Shown in pieces: positions 6,812 through 15,579 of a DNA stretch of 23,413 nt. The stretch comes from an uncultured Thalassospira sp. (GTDB taxonomy: Bacteria > Pseudomonadota > Alphaproteobacteria > Rhodospirillales_A > Thalassospiraceae), in the NCBI GenBank assembly GCA_946885765.1, contig CAMPHD010000008.1, positions 1-23,413 of the forward strand, read 5' to 3'. Under the pieces are notes generated by a model that saw only the letters and a list, made by a program, of their open reading frames with translations, did not search any database and was not told the origin of the DNA. Each line of letters begins with the position of its first letter. The first letter of the stretch is position 1. Both the position numbers and the translations under genes were made by a program.

Positions 6812-7086
6812 TGAAGCTGGCAGATCGGAATAACTGCCATCCGATACCCAAAGTTGGACACGGATCAGGAACTCGATCCAGAAATCCCGTTGAATTCGTC
6901 GCGAATCGGGTTTGATCACGGTTTTTTCGATCACAGGCGGGAGGTGTTCCTGCCGGGTTTTTGCCGTTATTTTCCGGGAAACTGCTGGACCTTTGTGGCG
7001 ATGCTCAGTAGCTTTGGCCGCAATTTCAGCTATCGTTGATCAGCCGTAAAGGCCGATCCGACCCAGAACAAAGAGGTTTAGACCCC
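6812..7086. other. Non-coding gap between hrcA and rph
   Basis: This stretch between the divergent hrcA and rph genes holds no convincing gene. A 61-codon frame at 6854-7039 (plus) has no family resemblance or ribosome site. Visible are two GATCAC repeats 15 bases apart (6914 and 6929) and a small hairpin (CGGGAGG at 6938-6944, CCTGCCG at 6949-6955, one mismatch) followed by GGTTTTTG. An rph promoter must lie here but is not obvious. Confidence 0.4.
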
Positions 7087-7803
7087 ATGCGTCCATCCGG
7101 CCGTAATTTCGATCAGCTTCGCGACGTTTCCATCGAAACCGGTGTTTCCAAATATGCTGAAGGCTCCTGCCTGATCAAATTTGGGGATACCCATGTGATT
7201 TGTACCGCGACGGTCGAGGATAAGGTGCCGGGCTGGATGCGCAATTCCGGCAAGGGTTGGATCACTGCTGAATACGGCATGCTGCCGCGCGCAACCGACA
7301 GCCGTATGCAGCGCGAAGCCGCGCGCGGTGGTCAGTCGGGACGTACCCAGGAAATCCAGCGTTTGATTGGTCGCTCGATCCGTGCGGTGGCAGACCTCAA
7401 GGGCATGGGCGAAATGCAGATGCGCCTTGATTGCGACGTCATTCAGGCCGATGGCGGTACGCGTACCGCATCAATCACCGGGGCCTATGTTGCGGCTCAT
7501 CTGGCGTTTCAGGGTGTGCGTCGCCTGGGTTTGATCAAGGAAATCCCGTTAACCCAACCGGTTGCGGCAATTTCCTGCGGGATTTATCAGGGCGAAGCGG
7601 TGCTTGATCTTGATTATGCCGAAGATAGTAATGCTGGTGCAGATGCCAATTTCGTTCTGGCGGGCAATGGCGGCATTGTTGAGGTTCAGGCGACAGCCGA
7701 AGATGTGCCGTTTGATCGTTCTGCTTATGACAGGATGTTTGAACTGGCTGAGAAAGGTTGCAAAGAACTGTTTGCCAAACAGCGTGCGGCCATCGGTTTT
7801 TAA
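7087..7803 (+). CDS. rph: Ribonuclease PH
   Basis: A 238-residue phosphorolytic 3'-5' exoribonuclease that trims tRNA 3' ends using inorganic phosphate, acting as a hexamer of RNase PH-fold subunits. Hallmarks are [19 protein letters not shown] at the start, [32 protein letters not shown] (phosphate and RNA binding), [20 protein letters not shown] with the active-site acidic residues, and [12 protein letters not shown] near the end. The length matches the family. The ATG at 7087 has AGAGG upstream; the frame is open back to 7036 but that part is not conserved. It heads the rph-rdgB-hemW group, a common arrangement opposite hrcA in alphaproteobacteria. Confidence 0.98.
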   Translation: MRPSGRNFDQLRDVSIETGVSKYAEGSCLIKFGDTHVICTATVEDKVPGWMRNSGKGWITAEYGMLPRATDSRMQREAARGGQSGRTQEIQRLIGRSIRAVADLKGMGEMQMRLDCDVIQADGGTRTASITGAYVAAHLAFQGVRRLGLIKEIPLTQPVAAISCGIYQGEAVLDLDYAEDSNAGADANFVLAGNGGIVEVQATAEDVPFDRSAYDRMFELAEKGCKELFAKQRAAIGF

Positions 7804-7901
7804 GAATTGCTTCGGGCGGGGCATTTGCTGTCTCGCCCGGAATTGCATCTGTATTTCCCATCCGTCCCCGTCTTAATGACCCGACTATCTCAGGCAGCAT
7901 C

Positions 7902-8498
7902 ATGGCCCGTCGCTTTACGGAAAAAAAACTCGTCATCGCCAGCCATAACAAAGGCAAGATCAAGGAAATAGCCGAATTGCTTGATCCGTTCGGGATCGAA
8001 GTGATTTCAGCCGGTGATTTGAACCTTCCCGAACCCGATGAAACCGAAAACAGCTTTATCGGCAATGCGCAGTTAAAGTCGCTTGCCGCGACCCGGGCTG
8101 CGAAATTGCCGGCTTTGTCCGATGATAGCGGCATGGCTGTTTCGGCCCTTGACGGGGCGCCGGGCATCTATTCGGCCCGCTGGGCCGGGCCGGACAAGGA
8201 CTTCGACCTGGCGATGGAAAAGGTCCAGAACGGTATTGGCAGTCATCCAGACCGCCGGGCGGCTTTTATCTGTGCCTTATCGTTGGCTTGGCCGGATGGT
8301 CATGTCGAGAATTTTGAAGGTCGGGTCGAAGGTGAAATTGTCTGGCCGAAACGCGGGGGACACGGTTTTGGCTATGACCCGATTTTCCAGCCGAAGGGTT
8401 ATGATCAGACCTTTGGCGAAATGGATCCGGCAAAGAAACATGAAATGAGTCATCGGGCGGATGCCTTTCGCCAGTTGGTCAGGGCTTGTTTCGAGTAA
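7902..8498 (+). CDS. rdgB: RdgB/HAM1 non-canonical purine NTP pyrophosphatase
   Basis: A 198-residue enzyme that hydrolyses XTP, dITP and dHAPTP to the monophosphates and so keeps deaminated purines out of nucleic acids. Key motifs are [16 protein letters not shown] (substrate phosphate contact), [25 protein letters not shown] with the catalytic Asp pair, the middle [23 protein letters not shown] and the closing [10 protein letters not shown]. The length is typical. I chose the ATG at 7902, with AGG about eight bases upstream, because [19 protein letters not shown] is where family similarity begins; the frame is open much further back into rph. It lies 98 bases after rph and is probably in the same transcript. 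Confidence 0.97.
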   Translation: MARRFTEKKLVIASHNKGKIKEIAELLDPFGIEVISAGDLNLPEPDETENSFIGNAQLKSLAATRAAKLPALSDDSGMAVSALDGAPGIYSARWAGPDKDFDLAMEKVQNGIGSHPDRRAAFICALSLAWPDGHVENFEGRVEGEIVWPKRGGHGFGYDPIFQPKGYDQTFGEMDPAKKHEMSHRADAFRQLVRACFE

Positions 8499-8610
8499 GT
8501 TTTTGGCGGTCAAGCTGCCTGCATCGAACCTATGCACGCATCGCTGATGTAACCATTGGCGGTGCGTGTTACTTTATCCGTCTTTCCCGCAGTTGAAGAT
8601 CGAGAGCCGC

Positions 8611-9804
8611 GTGTCCCAAGCAAACGCAGAAGCCGTCCCGTTTGGCATCTATATCCATTGGCCGTTTTGCCTGTCGAAATGTCCCTATTGCGATTTCAAC
8701 AGTCACGTCGCGGACAAGGTTGATCATGCGCGTTGGCGGGCAGCCCTACGGGCTGAACTGGCAGCGGGGGCAGCACGTCATCCCGGTCGCACCGTCGGGT
8801 CAGTGTTTTTCGGTGGTGGGACGCCGTCGCTGATGGATCCTGAAACAGCCGGGGCACTGATCGCCGATATCAAGGCTTTCTGGCCAGTAACCGATGATAT
8901 TGAAATTACGCTCGAAGCCAATCCGGGAACAGTTGAAATTAACCGGTTTTCCGCTTTTGCGGCCAATGGCATCAACCGGGTGTCGATTGGTATTCAGGCG
9001 CTGAATGACCGCGATCTTAAATTTCTGGGGCGAGTGCACAATGCGGCGGAAGCCATGCGCGCCCTTGATGTTGCGGCCAATGTGTTCGACCGGTTTTCGT
9101 TCGATCTGATTTATGCCCGGCCCGAACATGATCCGAAAGCATGGCGTCGGGAACTGCGCGAGGCACTTGATATCGCGCGCGGTCATATTTCGCTTTACCA
9201 GCTGACGATCGAACCGGGTACGCAGTTCTATACCTTGCATCAGCGCGGTGATCTCGTTGTACCGGACGAAGACCTTGCGACCGATCTTTATGAAATCACC
9301 CAGGAAGAAACCAGAGCCGCCGGTTATGGCTGTTACGAGGTTTCTAACCATGCCCGTCCTGGGCAGGAAAGCCGCCATAATCTGGTGTATTGGCGTTATG
9401 GCGATTATCTTGGTGTTGGGCCGGGGGCGCATGGCCGCGAAGCGGTTATCCAGCCTGATGGCAGCATAAAACCGATGGCGGTACGCCGTCATCGTGTGCC
9501 GGAAATCTGGCTGGATCGGGTGGAAAAGCAGGGGCATGGCACGCAGGAAGAAACGGCATTGGCAGCCGGTGAACGATTGATCGAAATGGTGATGATGGGG
9601 CTGCGCCTTAATGAAGCCATTCCAACGGCGCGCTTTGAACGGATCATTGGTAAAGGCCCACGTGAAGCACTGGATTCGGAGCGGCTTGAAACCCTGATCG
9701 TTTCTGGCGATCTGGTTTGTGACCTGTCCGGTTTGCGTGCAACCGATCAGGGGAGAAACCGTTTGAATGGGGTTCTTCGATACTTGTTCGACCATTCGGC
9801 GTGA
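8611..9804 (+). CDS. hemW: HemW, radical-SAM haem chaperone
   Basis: A 397-residue radical-SAM protein of the HemW group (formerly annotated as oxygen-independent coproporphyrinogen oxidase-like). HemW binds haem and passes it to respiratory enzymes. IHWPFCLSKCPYCDFNSH holds the CxxxCxxC cluster ligands (C20, C24, C27 from this start), FFGGGTPSLM binds SAM, and SRHNLVYWRYGDYLGVGPGAHG contains the HNxxYW haem-binding motif that separates HemW from true HemN. A C-terminal HemN-like domain follows. I prefer the GTG at 8611, with GAGAG just upstream; a GTG at 8566 in the same frame is possible. It is the third gene of the rph-rdgB-hemW group. Confidence 0.95.
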   Translation: MSQANAEAVPFGIYIHWPFCLSKCPYCDFNSHVADKVDHARWRAALRAELAAGAARHPGRTVGSVFFGGGTPSLMDPETAGALIADIKAFWPVTDDIEITLEANPGTVEINRFSAFAANGINRVSIGIQALNDRDLKFLGRVHNAAEAMRALDVAANVFDRFSFDLIYARPEHDPKAWRRELREALDIARGHISLYQLTIEPGTQFYTLHQRGDLVVPDEDLATDLYEITQEETRAAGYGCYEVSNHARPGQESRHNLVYWRYGDYLGVGPGAHGREAVIQPDGSIKPMAVRRHRVPEIWLDRVEKQGHGTQEETALAAGERLIEMVMMGLRLNEAIPTARFERIIGKGPREALDSERLETLIVSGDLVCDLSGLRATDQGRNRLNGVLRYLFDHSA

Positions 9805-9897
9805 TGTCGGACAGGTCGGAATTCCAAGAATTTTCCAGTGCTTTGTTGCTGTGACCGGGTTTCGCCGAGCCGTTTCGCAAAAGCGTCAAAAAGGTTG

Positions 9898-9925
9898 TTG
9901 ACACTGGAATTTGGCAGCGTATATT
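9898..9925 (+). promoter_or_regulatory. tRNA-Leu promoter
   Basis: A perfect TTGACA (9898-9903) and TATATT (9920-9925) are 16 bases apart, 50 bases ahead of the tRNA 5' end. This is the strongest promoter match in the window, fitting a stable RNA gene. Confidence 0.75.
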
Positions 9926-9974
9926 GCGCCCCGTTCCGGTCGGAAAATCCGGGACGAATACCACAAGCCCCTAT

Positions 9975-10060
<86 letters not shown>

Positions 10061-10061
<1 letters not shown>

Positions 10062-10094
10062 TACCCCAGTACACTTGATCGTGTACTGGGGTAT
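10061..10094 (+). terminator. Terminator of tRNA-Leu
   Basis: A perfect 14-bp stem (ATACCCCAGTACAC and GTGTACTGGGGTAT) with the six-base loop TTGATC begins at the last A of the encoded CCA. TGTCGTTTT follows, a modest T-rich tail. No other gene runs into it. Confidence 0.8.
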
Positions 10095-10200
10095 TGTCGT
10101 TTTGGGGTTTGGCAAAAGCCTTGCAGAACATGACTTTTGCGTCGCGGCTGGCTGACGGCTGTGATAAGACGGCGGAGCACCCGCATAGCAGAGAGTCGGA

Positions 10201-11151
10201 ATGATTTCTTCTCGCCCTGATGGCACGGTACCTGACGTCAGTTTTATTTTGCCGGTCTATAACAAGGCGACGGCCTTGCCATATTTTTTTGCGAGCCTCC
10301 TTGCGCAGCAGGGGAAGTTTTCGCGTGAGGTGATCTTCATTGATGATGCCTCAACCGATGCATCCCGTTCGGTACTGGACAGCTTGGCGGCAAAACATGA
10401 TTTTGTCCGGGTGATTGCCAACGATGCCAACGCCGGTCCGGCAATCCGGCTTAATCAGGGAGCGGTACAGGCGCAGGGAAAATACCTTGCGCTGTTTGAT
10501 TGCGATGAGTTGCTGGCACCTGATGCGATTGCGGTGATGCTGGATCTGGCGCACGATCATGACGCCGACATGGTGCATGGCAGGGGACGAAAAACCGACA
10601 CGCCAATCGAGCAGGCGAAAGCCGGGATGATCGGCAATGATATTGATGTAAAGACATTTGATGACGCCTTGGGCCGTATTTTAGGGCGCGGCATGGTGCG
10701 GATGACGTGGCTGGTGGAGCGGGTACTGTTCGAGCGGGCGGGAGGATGCGACCCCGATGTTTTTATTCAGGATGAATCCCTGCCGTTGCGATTGTCGTTA
10801 CATGCGCGCCGGATGATTGATGCCAAAATGATTGTGACCGCCATTCCCGATGCGGGCAGTCATCTTTCGGCGAATAAAATGCAGCAGCATCATGATCGTT
10901 TCTTGACCTACGCGAATTTTTTGCGTGCGCATCCCGAGATAGCAGCTGACAAGCGTCGCAAAATATTCGGCAAGTGCATTTCGGCGGCACGCAAAGCTAA
11001 ACGTGATGGTGCGCCCTTCAATAAATCTGATCTCGAACTTCGTTACCTGGCACATAAAATTGGTCTTGGTCGGAATGATTCGGCGGATTTGAGCCGTTTT
11101 GCATCTGTTTTTCAAAATCTTTCCGGCATCAGGAGGCCAGCCAAACCGTGA
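10201..11151 (+). CDS. Family 2 glycosyltransferase
   Basis: A 316-residue soluble GT-A fold enzyme that should move a sugar from a nucleotide-sugar to an acceptor. The N-terminal catalytic domain (about 12-220) begins with DVSFILPVYNKATALPYFFASLL, then VIFIDDASTDAS (nucleotide binding), NAGPAIRLNQGAVQAQGKYLALFDCDE with the DxD metal motif, and FIQDESLPLRLS as the possible base region. The C-terminal 90 residues are Lys/Arg-rich with no transmembrane helix, so peripheral membrane association is possible. GGA sits close before the ATG. Acceptor and sugar are unknown; a surface polysaccharide is the usual role. It stands alone between the tRNA and nrnC and is not clearly in an operon. Confidence 0.88.
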   Translation: MISSRPDGTVPDVSFILPVYNKATALPYFFASLLAQQGKFSREVIFIDDASTDASRSVLDSLAAKHDFVRVIANDANAGPAIRLNQGAVQAQGKYLALFDCDELLAPDAIAVMLDLAHDHDADMVHGRGRKTDTPIEQAKAGMIGNDIDVKTFDDALGRILGRGMVRMTWLVERVLFERAGGCDPDVFIQDESLPLRLSLHARRMIDAKMIVTAIPDAGSHLSANKMQQHHDRFLTYANFLRAHPEIAADKRRKIFGKCISAARKAKRDGAPFNKSDLELRYLAHKIGLGRNDSADLSRFASVFQNLSGIRRPAKP

Positions 11152-11290
11152 TGGCATGGTTCTCCTTTGTGTTTAAGAAAATCTCTATTCAATAGCGGAT
11201 ACAAAACATGCGATGCGGTGTCTCTTTTACATCGCGACGGCGAGGATGCTGTGTTAAGACAGGGCCAAACCAGCATTCTGGAGAATTGCG

Positions 11291-11902
11291 ATGACCAATT
11301 TCCTCCATCATGGAGATTTGCCCGACGGGCTTGATCTTGGCAAAGTCGTTGCCATTGACAGCGAAACCATGGGCCTAAATCCGCACCGTGATCGTCTGTG
11401 CGTTGTTCAACTCTCGGCTGGTGATGGTGATGCCCATCTGGTGAAGTTTGACGGGGAAAATTACGAGGCGCCCAATCTTAAGAAGCTTTTGGCTGATCCG
11501 TCGGTTCTGAAGCTGTTTCACTTTGGGCGGTTCGATATTGCGGTGATGGATAAATATCTTGGTGTGCGGTGCGCACCGGTCTACTGCACCAAGATCGCAT
11601 CGAAACTGGTGCGCACCTATACTGACCGTCACGGCCTGAAGGATCTCGTACGCGAATTGGCTGGCGTTAATCTGGACAAGCAGCAGCAAAGTTCTGACTG
11701 GGGTTCGGCCGATCTTTCAGACGAACAGATCGCCTATGCCGCATCCGATGTGCTGTATCTGCACAAGGCCAAGGAAGAGCTTGATCGTCGTTTGGCGCGA
11801 GAAGGCCGTACCGAACTGGCGCAAGCCTGCTTTGAATTCCTGCCGATACGGGCGACGCTGGATCTTTCGGGCTGGGAAGAGACGGATATTTTCGCACACT
11901 AA
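11291..11902 (+). CDS. nrnC: NrnC-type nanoRNase / short RNase D-like DEDDy exonuclease
   Basis: A 203-residue 3'-5' exonuclease with only the DEDDy catalytic domain and no HRDC domains, so it is far shorter than classical RNase D. The catalytic residues are visible: D23 and E25 in AIDSETMGLN, D82 in FGRFDIAVMD, Y149 and D153 in YAASDVLYL. Size and spacing match NrnC of Bartonella and Brucella, which degrades very short RNA (nanoRNA) in alphaproteobacteria that lack Orn. Annotation pipelines usually call it ribonuclease D. TCTGGAG lies eight bases or so before the ATG. It precedes the kdsD-lpt-rpoN block by 200 bases and may have its own promoter. The NrnC assignment is from family knowledge plus the motif spacing. 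Confidence 0.85.
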   Translation: MTNFLHHGDLPDGLDLGKVVAIDSETMGLNPHRDRLCVVQLSAGDGDAHLVKFDGENYEAPNLKKLLADPSVLKLFHFGRFDIAVMDKYLGVRCAPVYCTKIASKLVRTYTDRHGLKDLVRELAGVNLDKQQQSSDWGSADLSDEQIAYAASDVLYLHKAKEELDRRLAREGRTELAQACFEFLPIRATLDLSGWEETDIFAH

Positions 11903-11995
11903 GTTCGTCCTTTTGCCAACTGATTTTATCCATCATATTTTTGCGCCGCAGGCCTGCGATGTTAATTCTGTGTAAACCGGCTTCGGGTATGGGAA

Positions 11996-12024
11996 TTGAC
12001 CATGTTGAAGAGCAGGTACATATT
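11996..12024 (+). promoter_or_regulatory. Probable promoter of the kdsD-lpt block
   Basis: TTGACC (11996-12001) and CATATT (12019-12024) are 17 bases apart, about 80 bases ahead of kdsD. The surrounding 200-base gap (11903-12102) between nrnC and kdsD shows no gene and no clear terminator. Confidence 0.45.
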
Positions 12025-12102
12025 GGCTTTCTTGGCTTGCCAGCACAGATATTCCCGCCCACCTCTTCCCTGTGAACATTTCTGGAATGCTGTTGCAGGG
12101 AA

Positions 12103-13116
12103 ATGAAAAAGAAACCGATGACAGTGACCCCGAAACTGCAAAACACACCCGAACCGGCAGCGGAAAAGGATATTGAGGTCGCCCGCCGGGTTTTGGCGAT
12201 TGAAGCGGATGCGCTGCGTGATCTTTCGGAATCGCTAAATGGTGATTTTTGCAAGGCAATTGATCTGATTGAAAGTCTTGCAGGTCGTTTGGTCGTGACC
12301 GGCATGGGAAAAAGCGGTCATATCGCCAAGAAAATTGCTGCGACCTTTGCTTCAACCGGGACGCCATCTTTCTTTGTCCATCCGGCCGAAGCCAGCCATG
12401 GCGATCTGGGCATGATCGGCAAGAACGATGCGGTGCTTGCCCTGTCGAATTCTGGTGAAACGCCGGAATTGTCCGATATCATTGCCTATACCAGACGTTT
12501 TAATGTTCCGCTGATCGGGATGACCCGTCGCCCGGAAAGCTCGTTGGCAATGCAGTCCGACTATCCGCTGATCCTGCCCAACAGTCCGGAAGCATGCCCC
12601 AACAAACAGGCACCGACGACCTCGACAACGGCGATGCTGGCCTTTGCAGATGCAATTGCCGTGACGCTGATGGAACGTCGTGGCTTTAGCGCCGATGATT
12701 TCCGTACTTTCCACCCCGGCGGTAAACTGGGGCAGCGGTTGCTGCATGTTAGCGACGTCATGCATGGTGTGGCCGATATTCCGTTGATCGGCGAAGACGC
12801 CTTGATGTCTGAAGCATTGGTGATCATGACCGGAAAATCGTTTGGCTGTGTCGGTGTGCTTGATGTTGATGGCAAGATGACCGGTATTGTGACTGATGGC
12901 GATTTGCGTCGTCATATGGCGGACAATCTGGTGGCGATGCGGGTTGCCGACGTTATGACACGCAATCCCAGGGCGACCAGACCCGATCTTCTGGCGGTCG
13001 AGGCACTTGCCGTTATGAATGATCGCAGCATCACGGCCCTGTTTGTTGTCGACGATATCGGCAAACCGGTGGGACTTGTTCATATTCACGACCTTCTGCG
13101 TCTGGGGGTTGCGTAA
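12103..13116 (+). CDS. kdsD: D-arabinose-5-phosphate isomerase, KdsD/KpsF
   Basis: A 337-residue enzyme that converts ribulose-5-phosphate to arabinose-5-phosphate, the first committed step to Kdo for LPS inner core. The SIS domain (about 40-190) has GRLVVTGMGKSGHIAKKIAATFASTGTPS, HPAEASHGDLGMI, LSNSGETPEL and STTAMLAFADAIAV; FHPGGKLGQRLL carries the conserved His region. Two CBS domains follow (VSDVMHG to DLRRHM, and VADVMTRNP to IHDLLRLG), usual for full-length KdsD. The ATG at 12103 is only a base or two from AGGGA, so the ATG at 12118 is also possible. Being directly upstream of lptC links Kdo supply with LPS export. Confidence 0.95.
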   Translation: MKKKPMTVTPKLQNTPEPAAEKDIEVARRVLAIEADALRDLSESLNGDFCKAIDLIESLAGRLVVTGMGKSGHIAKKIAATFASTGTPSFFVHPAEASHGDLGMIGKNDAVLALSNSGETPELSDIIAYTRRFNVPLIGMTRRPESSLAMQSDYPLILPNSPEACPNKQAPTTSTTAMLAFADAIAVTLMERRGFSADDFRTFHPGGKLGQRLLHVSDVMHGVADIPLIGEDALMSEALVIMTGKSFGCVGVLDVDGKMTGIVTDGDLRRHMADNLVAMRVADVMTRNPRATRPDLLAVEALAVMNDRSITALFVVDDIGKPVGLVHIHDLLRLGVA

Positions 13117-13119
13117 TCC

Positions 13120-13827
13120 ATGAGTGAGGATCGGAAGGCAGAGGTCGAACGGGCAGCACGCACAGCGCGCATGAACGATCACCTGCCGTCCGGCCGGCGC
13201 GATGTGCGGATCAATCCGTTTCGCCGAACGATCGTTAATATGCTCAAGCTGGTTCTGCCCCTGATTGCGGCAACGCTTGTCGCACTTGTCGTGCTATGGC
13301 CCCAGATCGAAAAAGTTCAGGAAAGCGGTTTTCGCCTTGGCTTTTCGACTACACCCGACGATCTGATGGAAAATGTTACCATGAGTAATCCACGCTTTTT
13401 TGGCGTGGACAGTAACCGGCAGCCTTTTACCGTGACGGCCAATGAAGCCGTCGAACAACCCGAAAACCAAGACCGCCTGGCACATGTGCGTCTGGATGCG
13501 CCGCAGGCTGATATCACGCTTGAGGACGGGTCCTGGATTGCACTGACCGCGGATAAGGGATTCTACACCGAAAGCGACGAGCTCCTCGATCTGGTCGGAA
13601 CTGTGAATATGTATCACGATCAGGGGTTCGAAATTCATACCGAGCAGGCCGAGATTGCATTGAGTAACGGAAGTGCCAAAGGCAACGAGCCTGTTGACGG
13701 GCAGGGACCGTTTGGAACGATCAAATCAGATACCGGCTTCGAGCTTGAAGACAAGGGGGCTGTGATCCGCTTTTTGGGCAATGCCCGTCTGGTGATCTTC
13801 GATAGTGCATTGAAAGGGAAATCATGA
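13120..13827 (+). CDS. lptC: LptC, LPS export inner-membrane component
   Basis: A 235-residue bitopic protein. After a charged cytoplasmic stretch of about 35 residues, one transmembrane helix (MLKLVLPLIAATLVALVVLW, about 41-60) leads to a periplasmic beta-jellyroll domain with DDLMENVTMSNPRFFGVDSN and VRLDAPQADITLEDG. LptC sits with LptB2FG and passes LPS to LptA. The alphaproteobacterial form is longer than the E. coli one (about 190). It starts three bases after kdsD and overlaps lptA by four bases (ATGA at 13824-13827), so translation is coupled. Sequence identity between LptC proteins is low, so context carries part of this call. Confidence 0.92.
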   Translation: MSEDRKAEVERAARTARMNDHLPSGRRDVRINPFRRTIVNMLKLVLPLIAATLVALVVLWPQIEKVQESGFRLGFSTTPDDLMENVTMSNPRFFGVDSNRQPFTVTANEAVEQPENQDRLAHVRLDAPQADITLEDGSWIALTADKGFYTESDELLDLVGTVNMYHDQGFEIHTEQAEIALSNGSAKGNEPVDGQGPFGTIKSDTGFELEDKGAVIRFLGNARLVIFDSALKGKS

Positions 13828-14687
13828 TCGCAATTGCGCCTTTTGCGATGCGTCGTTTTTTGATGGCAGCAGTTTTGGGTGGTGCGGTGATGGTTCCGTG
13901 CGCGGTCGTACAAGCTGATCCGCTTGGCCTTGCCCAGAATGGTGGTGGTGGGCTAGAGGTCGAGTCCGATAACGGCATTGAGTGGCGTCGCAACGAGCAG
14001 GTTTTGATTGCACGTGGCAATGCAGTTGCCAAACGCGGCAATTCACGCGTTGATGCAGATGAATTGCGGGCCCTTTATCGGGATAGCGATGGTCAAAGCG
14101 AGATTTACCGCATCATCGCGACCGGTAATGTCAAACTGTCATCGGAAACCGATGTCGCGACGGGCGATCAGGCTATCTATGATATTGATGATGCTGTGGT
14201 TGTCCTGACGGGGGATAATTTGCAATACAAAACCCCGACCGAGACACTGACGGCCGAGGAAAGCCTAGAATACTGGGAAACCGAGCGCATGGCAGTAGCG
14301 CGTGGTGATGCGGTAGCTGTTGCCGAGGATCGTACCCTTCGTGCCGATGTTTTGACTGCACGGTTTGAGGCTGGCGATAATGGCGAAAATGAACTCAGCC
14401 GCATTGACGGCGACGGGAATGTGACCATCCGCACGCCCACGGACTTTGTGGTTGGCAATCAAGGCGTTTACGATGCGAAAACGGGTATCGCAACCCTTGT
14501 CGGATCGGTTAAGATCACACGCGGCGAAAACCAGTTGAATGGTGATCGTGCTGTGGTTGACCTGAATACAGGTGTCAGCCGATTGACCGCCAACGAAAAT
14601 GGCGATGGCAAAAGCCGCGTCCGCGGCCTGCTTGTGCCGGAAAAAGACGAAGAAAACAGCCCGGGTCAATCCGGGAATGGCAACTGA
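13824..14687 (+). CDS. lptA: LptA/OstA-like periplasmic LPS transport protein
   Basis: A 287-residue secreted protein with a signal peptide (MRRFLMAAVLGGAVMVPCAV, probably cleaved after VQA near residue 32). The mature part is a run of OstA beta-jellyroll repeats: IEWRRNEQVLIARGNAVAKRGN, SEIYRIIATGNVKLSSE, ADVLTARFEAGD, ELSRIDGDGNVTIRTPTD and GSVKITRGENQLNGDRAVVDL. These form the oligomeric bridge that carries LPS across the periplasm. It is longer than E. coli LptA (185), with additional repeats, as seen in related bacteria. The hydrophilic C-terminal tail (EKDEENSPGQSGNGN) is probably disordered. It overlaps lptC by four bases and precedes lptB by 15. Confidence 0.92.
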   Translation: MIAIAPFAMRRFLMAAVLGGAVMVPCAVVQADPLGLAQNGGGGLEVESDNGIEWRRNEQVLIARGNAVAKRGNSRVDADELRALYRDSDGQSEIYRIIATGNVKLSSETDVATGDQAIYDIDDAVVVLTGDNLQYKTPTETLTAEESLEYWETERMAVARGDAVAVAEDRTLRADVLTARFEAGDNGENELSRIDGDGNVTIRTPTDFVVGNQGVYDAKTGIATLVGSVKITRGENQLNGDRAVVDLNTGVSRLTANENGDGKSRVRGLLVPEKDEENSPGQSGNGN

Positions 14688-14702
14688 CGAAGGGTCGGGA
14701 AT

Positions 14703-15530
14703 TTGTTCTGGTCGCGCAAAAGCGGAAAATCCGACAGTACACATGCGAACAAGGCTGGCAGTGGCAGTAATGCATCCTCGGGTACTGGCCCGCGACTTGT
14801 AACAGCCAACAAGGGGCTGGTCGCGCACAATCTTGGCAAAAGTTTCAAGAAGCGCCCGGTACTGAAAGATGTATCAATGTCGGTACAGCGCGGTGAAGCC
14901 GTCGGCCTTCTGGGGCCGAATGGCGCAGGCAAGACCACCAGTTTTTATATCATCACGGGTCTGATTTCTCCGGATCGGGGTAATATTTCGCTGGACGGGC
15001 GGGATATCACCATGATGCCGATGTATCAGCGTGCCCGCATGGGAATCGGTTATCTGCCGCAGGAAGCATCCATTTTCCGCGGTATGACAGTCGAGCAGAA
15101 CATCATGGCCGTGCTTGAGGTTGTCGAGGACGACCGGATCAAGCGCGAGCAGAATCTGGAAGACCTTCTGGCAGAGTTTGCCATCGAGCATTTGCGCCGG
15201 ACTCCGGCCCTCGCCCTGTCGGGCGGGGAACGCCGTCGTTGCGAGATTGCACGTGCCCTTGCAGCCCACCCGAATTTCGTTCTGTTGGACGAACCGCTTG
15301 CTGGTATTGACCCGATTGCGGTCGGTGATATTCGCGATCTTGTACGTCATCTGAAAGATCGTGGCATTGGGGTCTTGATTACTGACCACAATGTGCGCGA
15401 GACTCTGGACATCATTGACCGGGCATATATCTTGCATGACGGTCGGGTTTTGATGGAAGGTGGTCCCGATGAAATCGTCAGGAATGACGATGTCAGAAGG
15501 GTTTATCTGGGCGATCGTTTCAGCCTTTGA
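14703..15530 (+). CDS. lptB: LptB, ATPase of the LPS export ABC transporter
   Basis: A 275-residue ABC ATPase that powers LPS extraction with LptF and LptG. Visible are Walker [11 protein letters not shown] (about 74-83), the Q-loop YLPQEASIF, the signature [15 protein letters not shown], Walker [14 protein letters not shown] and the switch His in ITDHNVRET. The start is probably TTG at 14703, with GAAGGG upstream. The ABC domain begins only near residue 38 ([10 protein letters not shown]), so there is a Ser/Gly/Lys-rich N-terminal extension of about 35 residues compared with E. coli LptB (241). It lies between lptA and rpoN as in most proteobacteria. Confidence 0.96.
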   Translation: MFWSRKSGKSDSTHANKAGSGSNASSGTGPRLVTANKGLVAHNLGKSFKKRPVLKDVSMSVQRGEAVGLLGPNGAGKTTSFYIITGLISPDRGNISLDGRDITMMPMYQRARMGIGYLPQEASIFRGMTVEQNIMAVLEVVEDDRIKREQNLEDLLAEFAIEHLRRTPALALSGGERRRCEIARALAAHPNFVLLDEPLAGIDPIAVGDIRDLVRHLKDRGIGVLITDHNVRETLDIIDRAYILHDGRVLMEGGPDEIVRNDDVRRVYLGDRFSL

Positions 15531-15579
15531 TGACACACCTGCTTCTTGGGGGGTTCGGATTGACACGGGGTAGTTCATA

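Noticed and set aside
6938..6965. Terminator hairpin upstream of rph
   Set aside because: The stem is only 7 bp with a mismatch and no gene on the plus strand reads into it; kept only as a note on the gap.
6854..7039. A 61-codon frame between hrcA and rph
   Set aside because: No Shine-Dalgarno, no family similarity and it lies in a region expected to hold divergent promoters.
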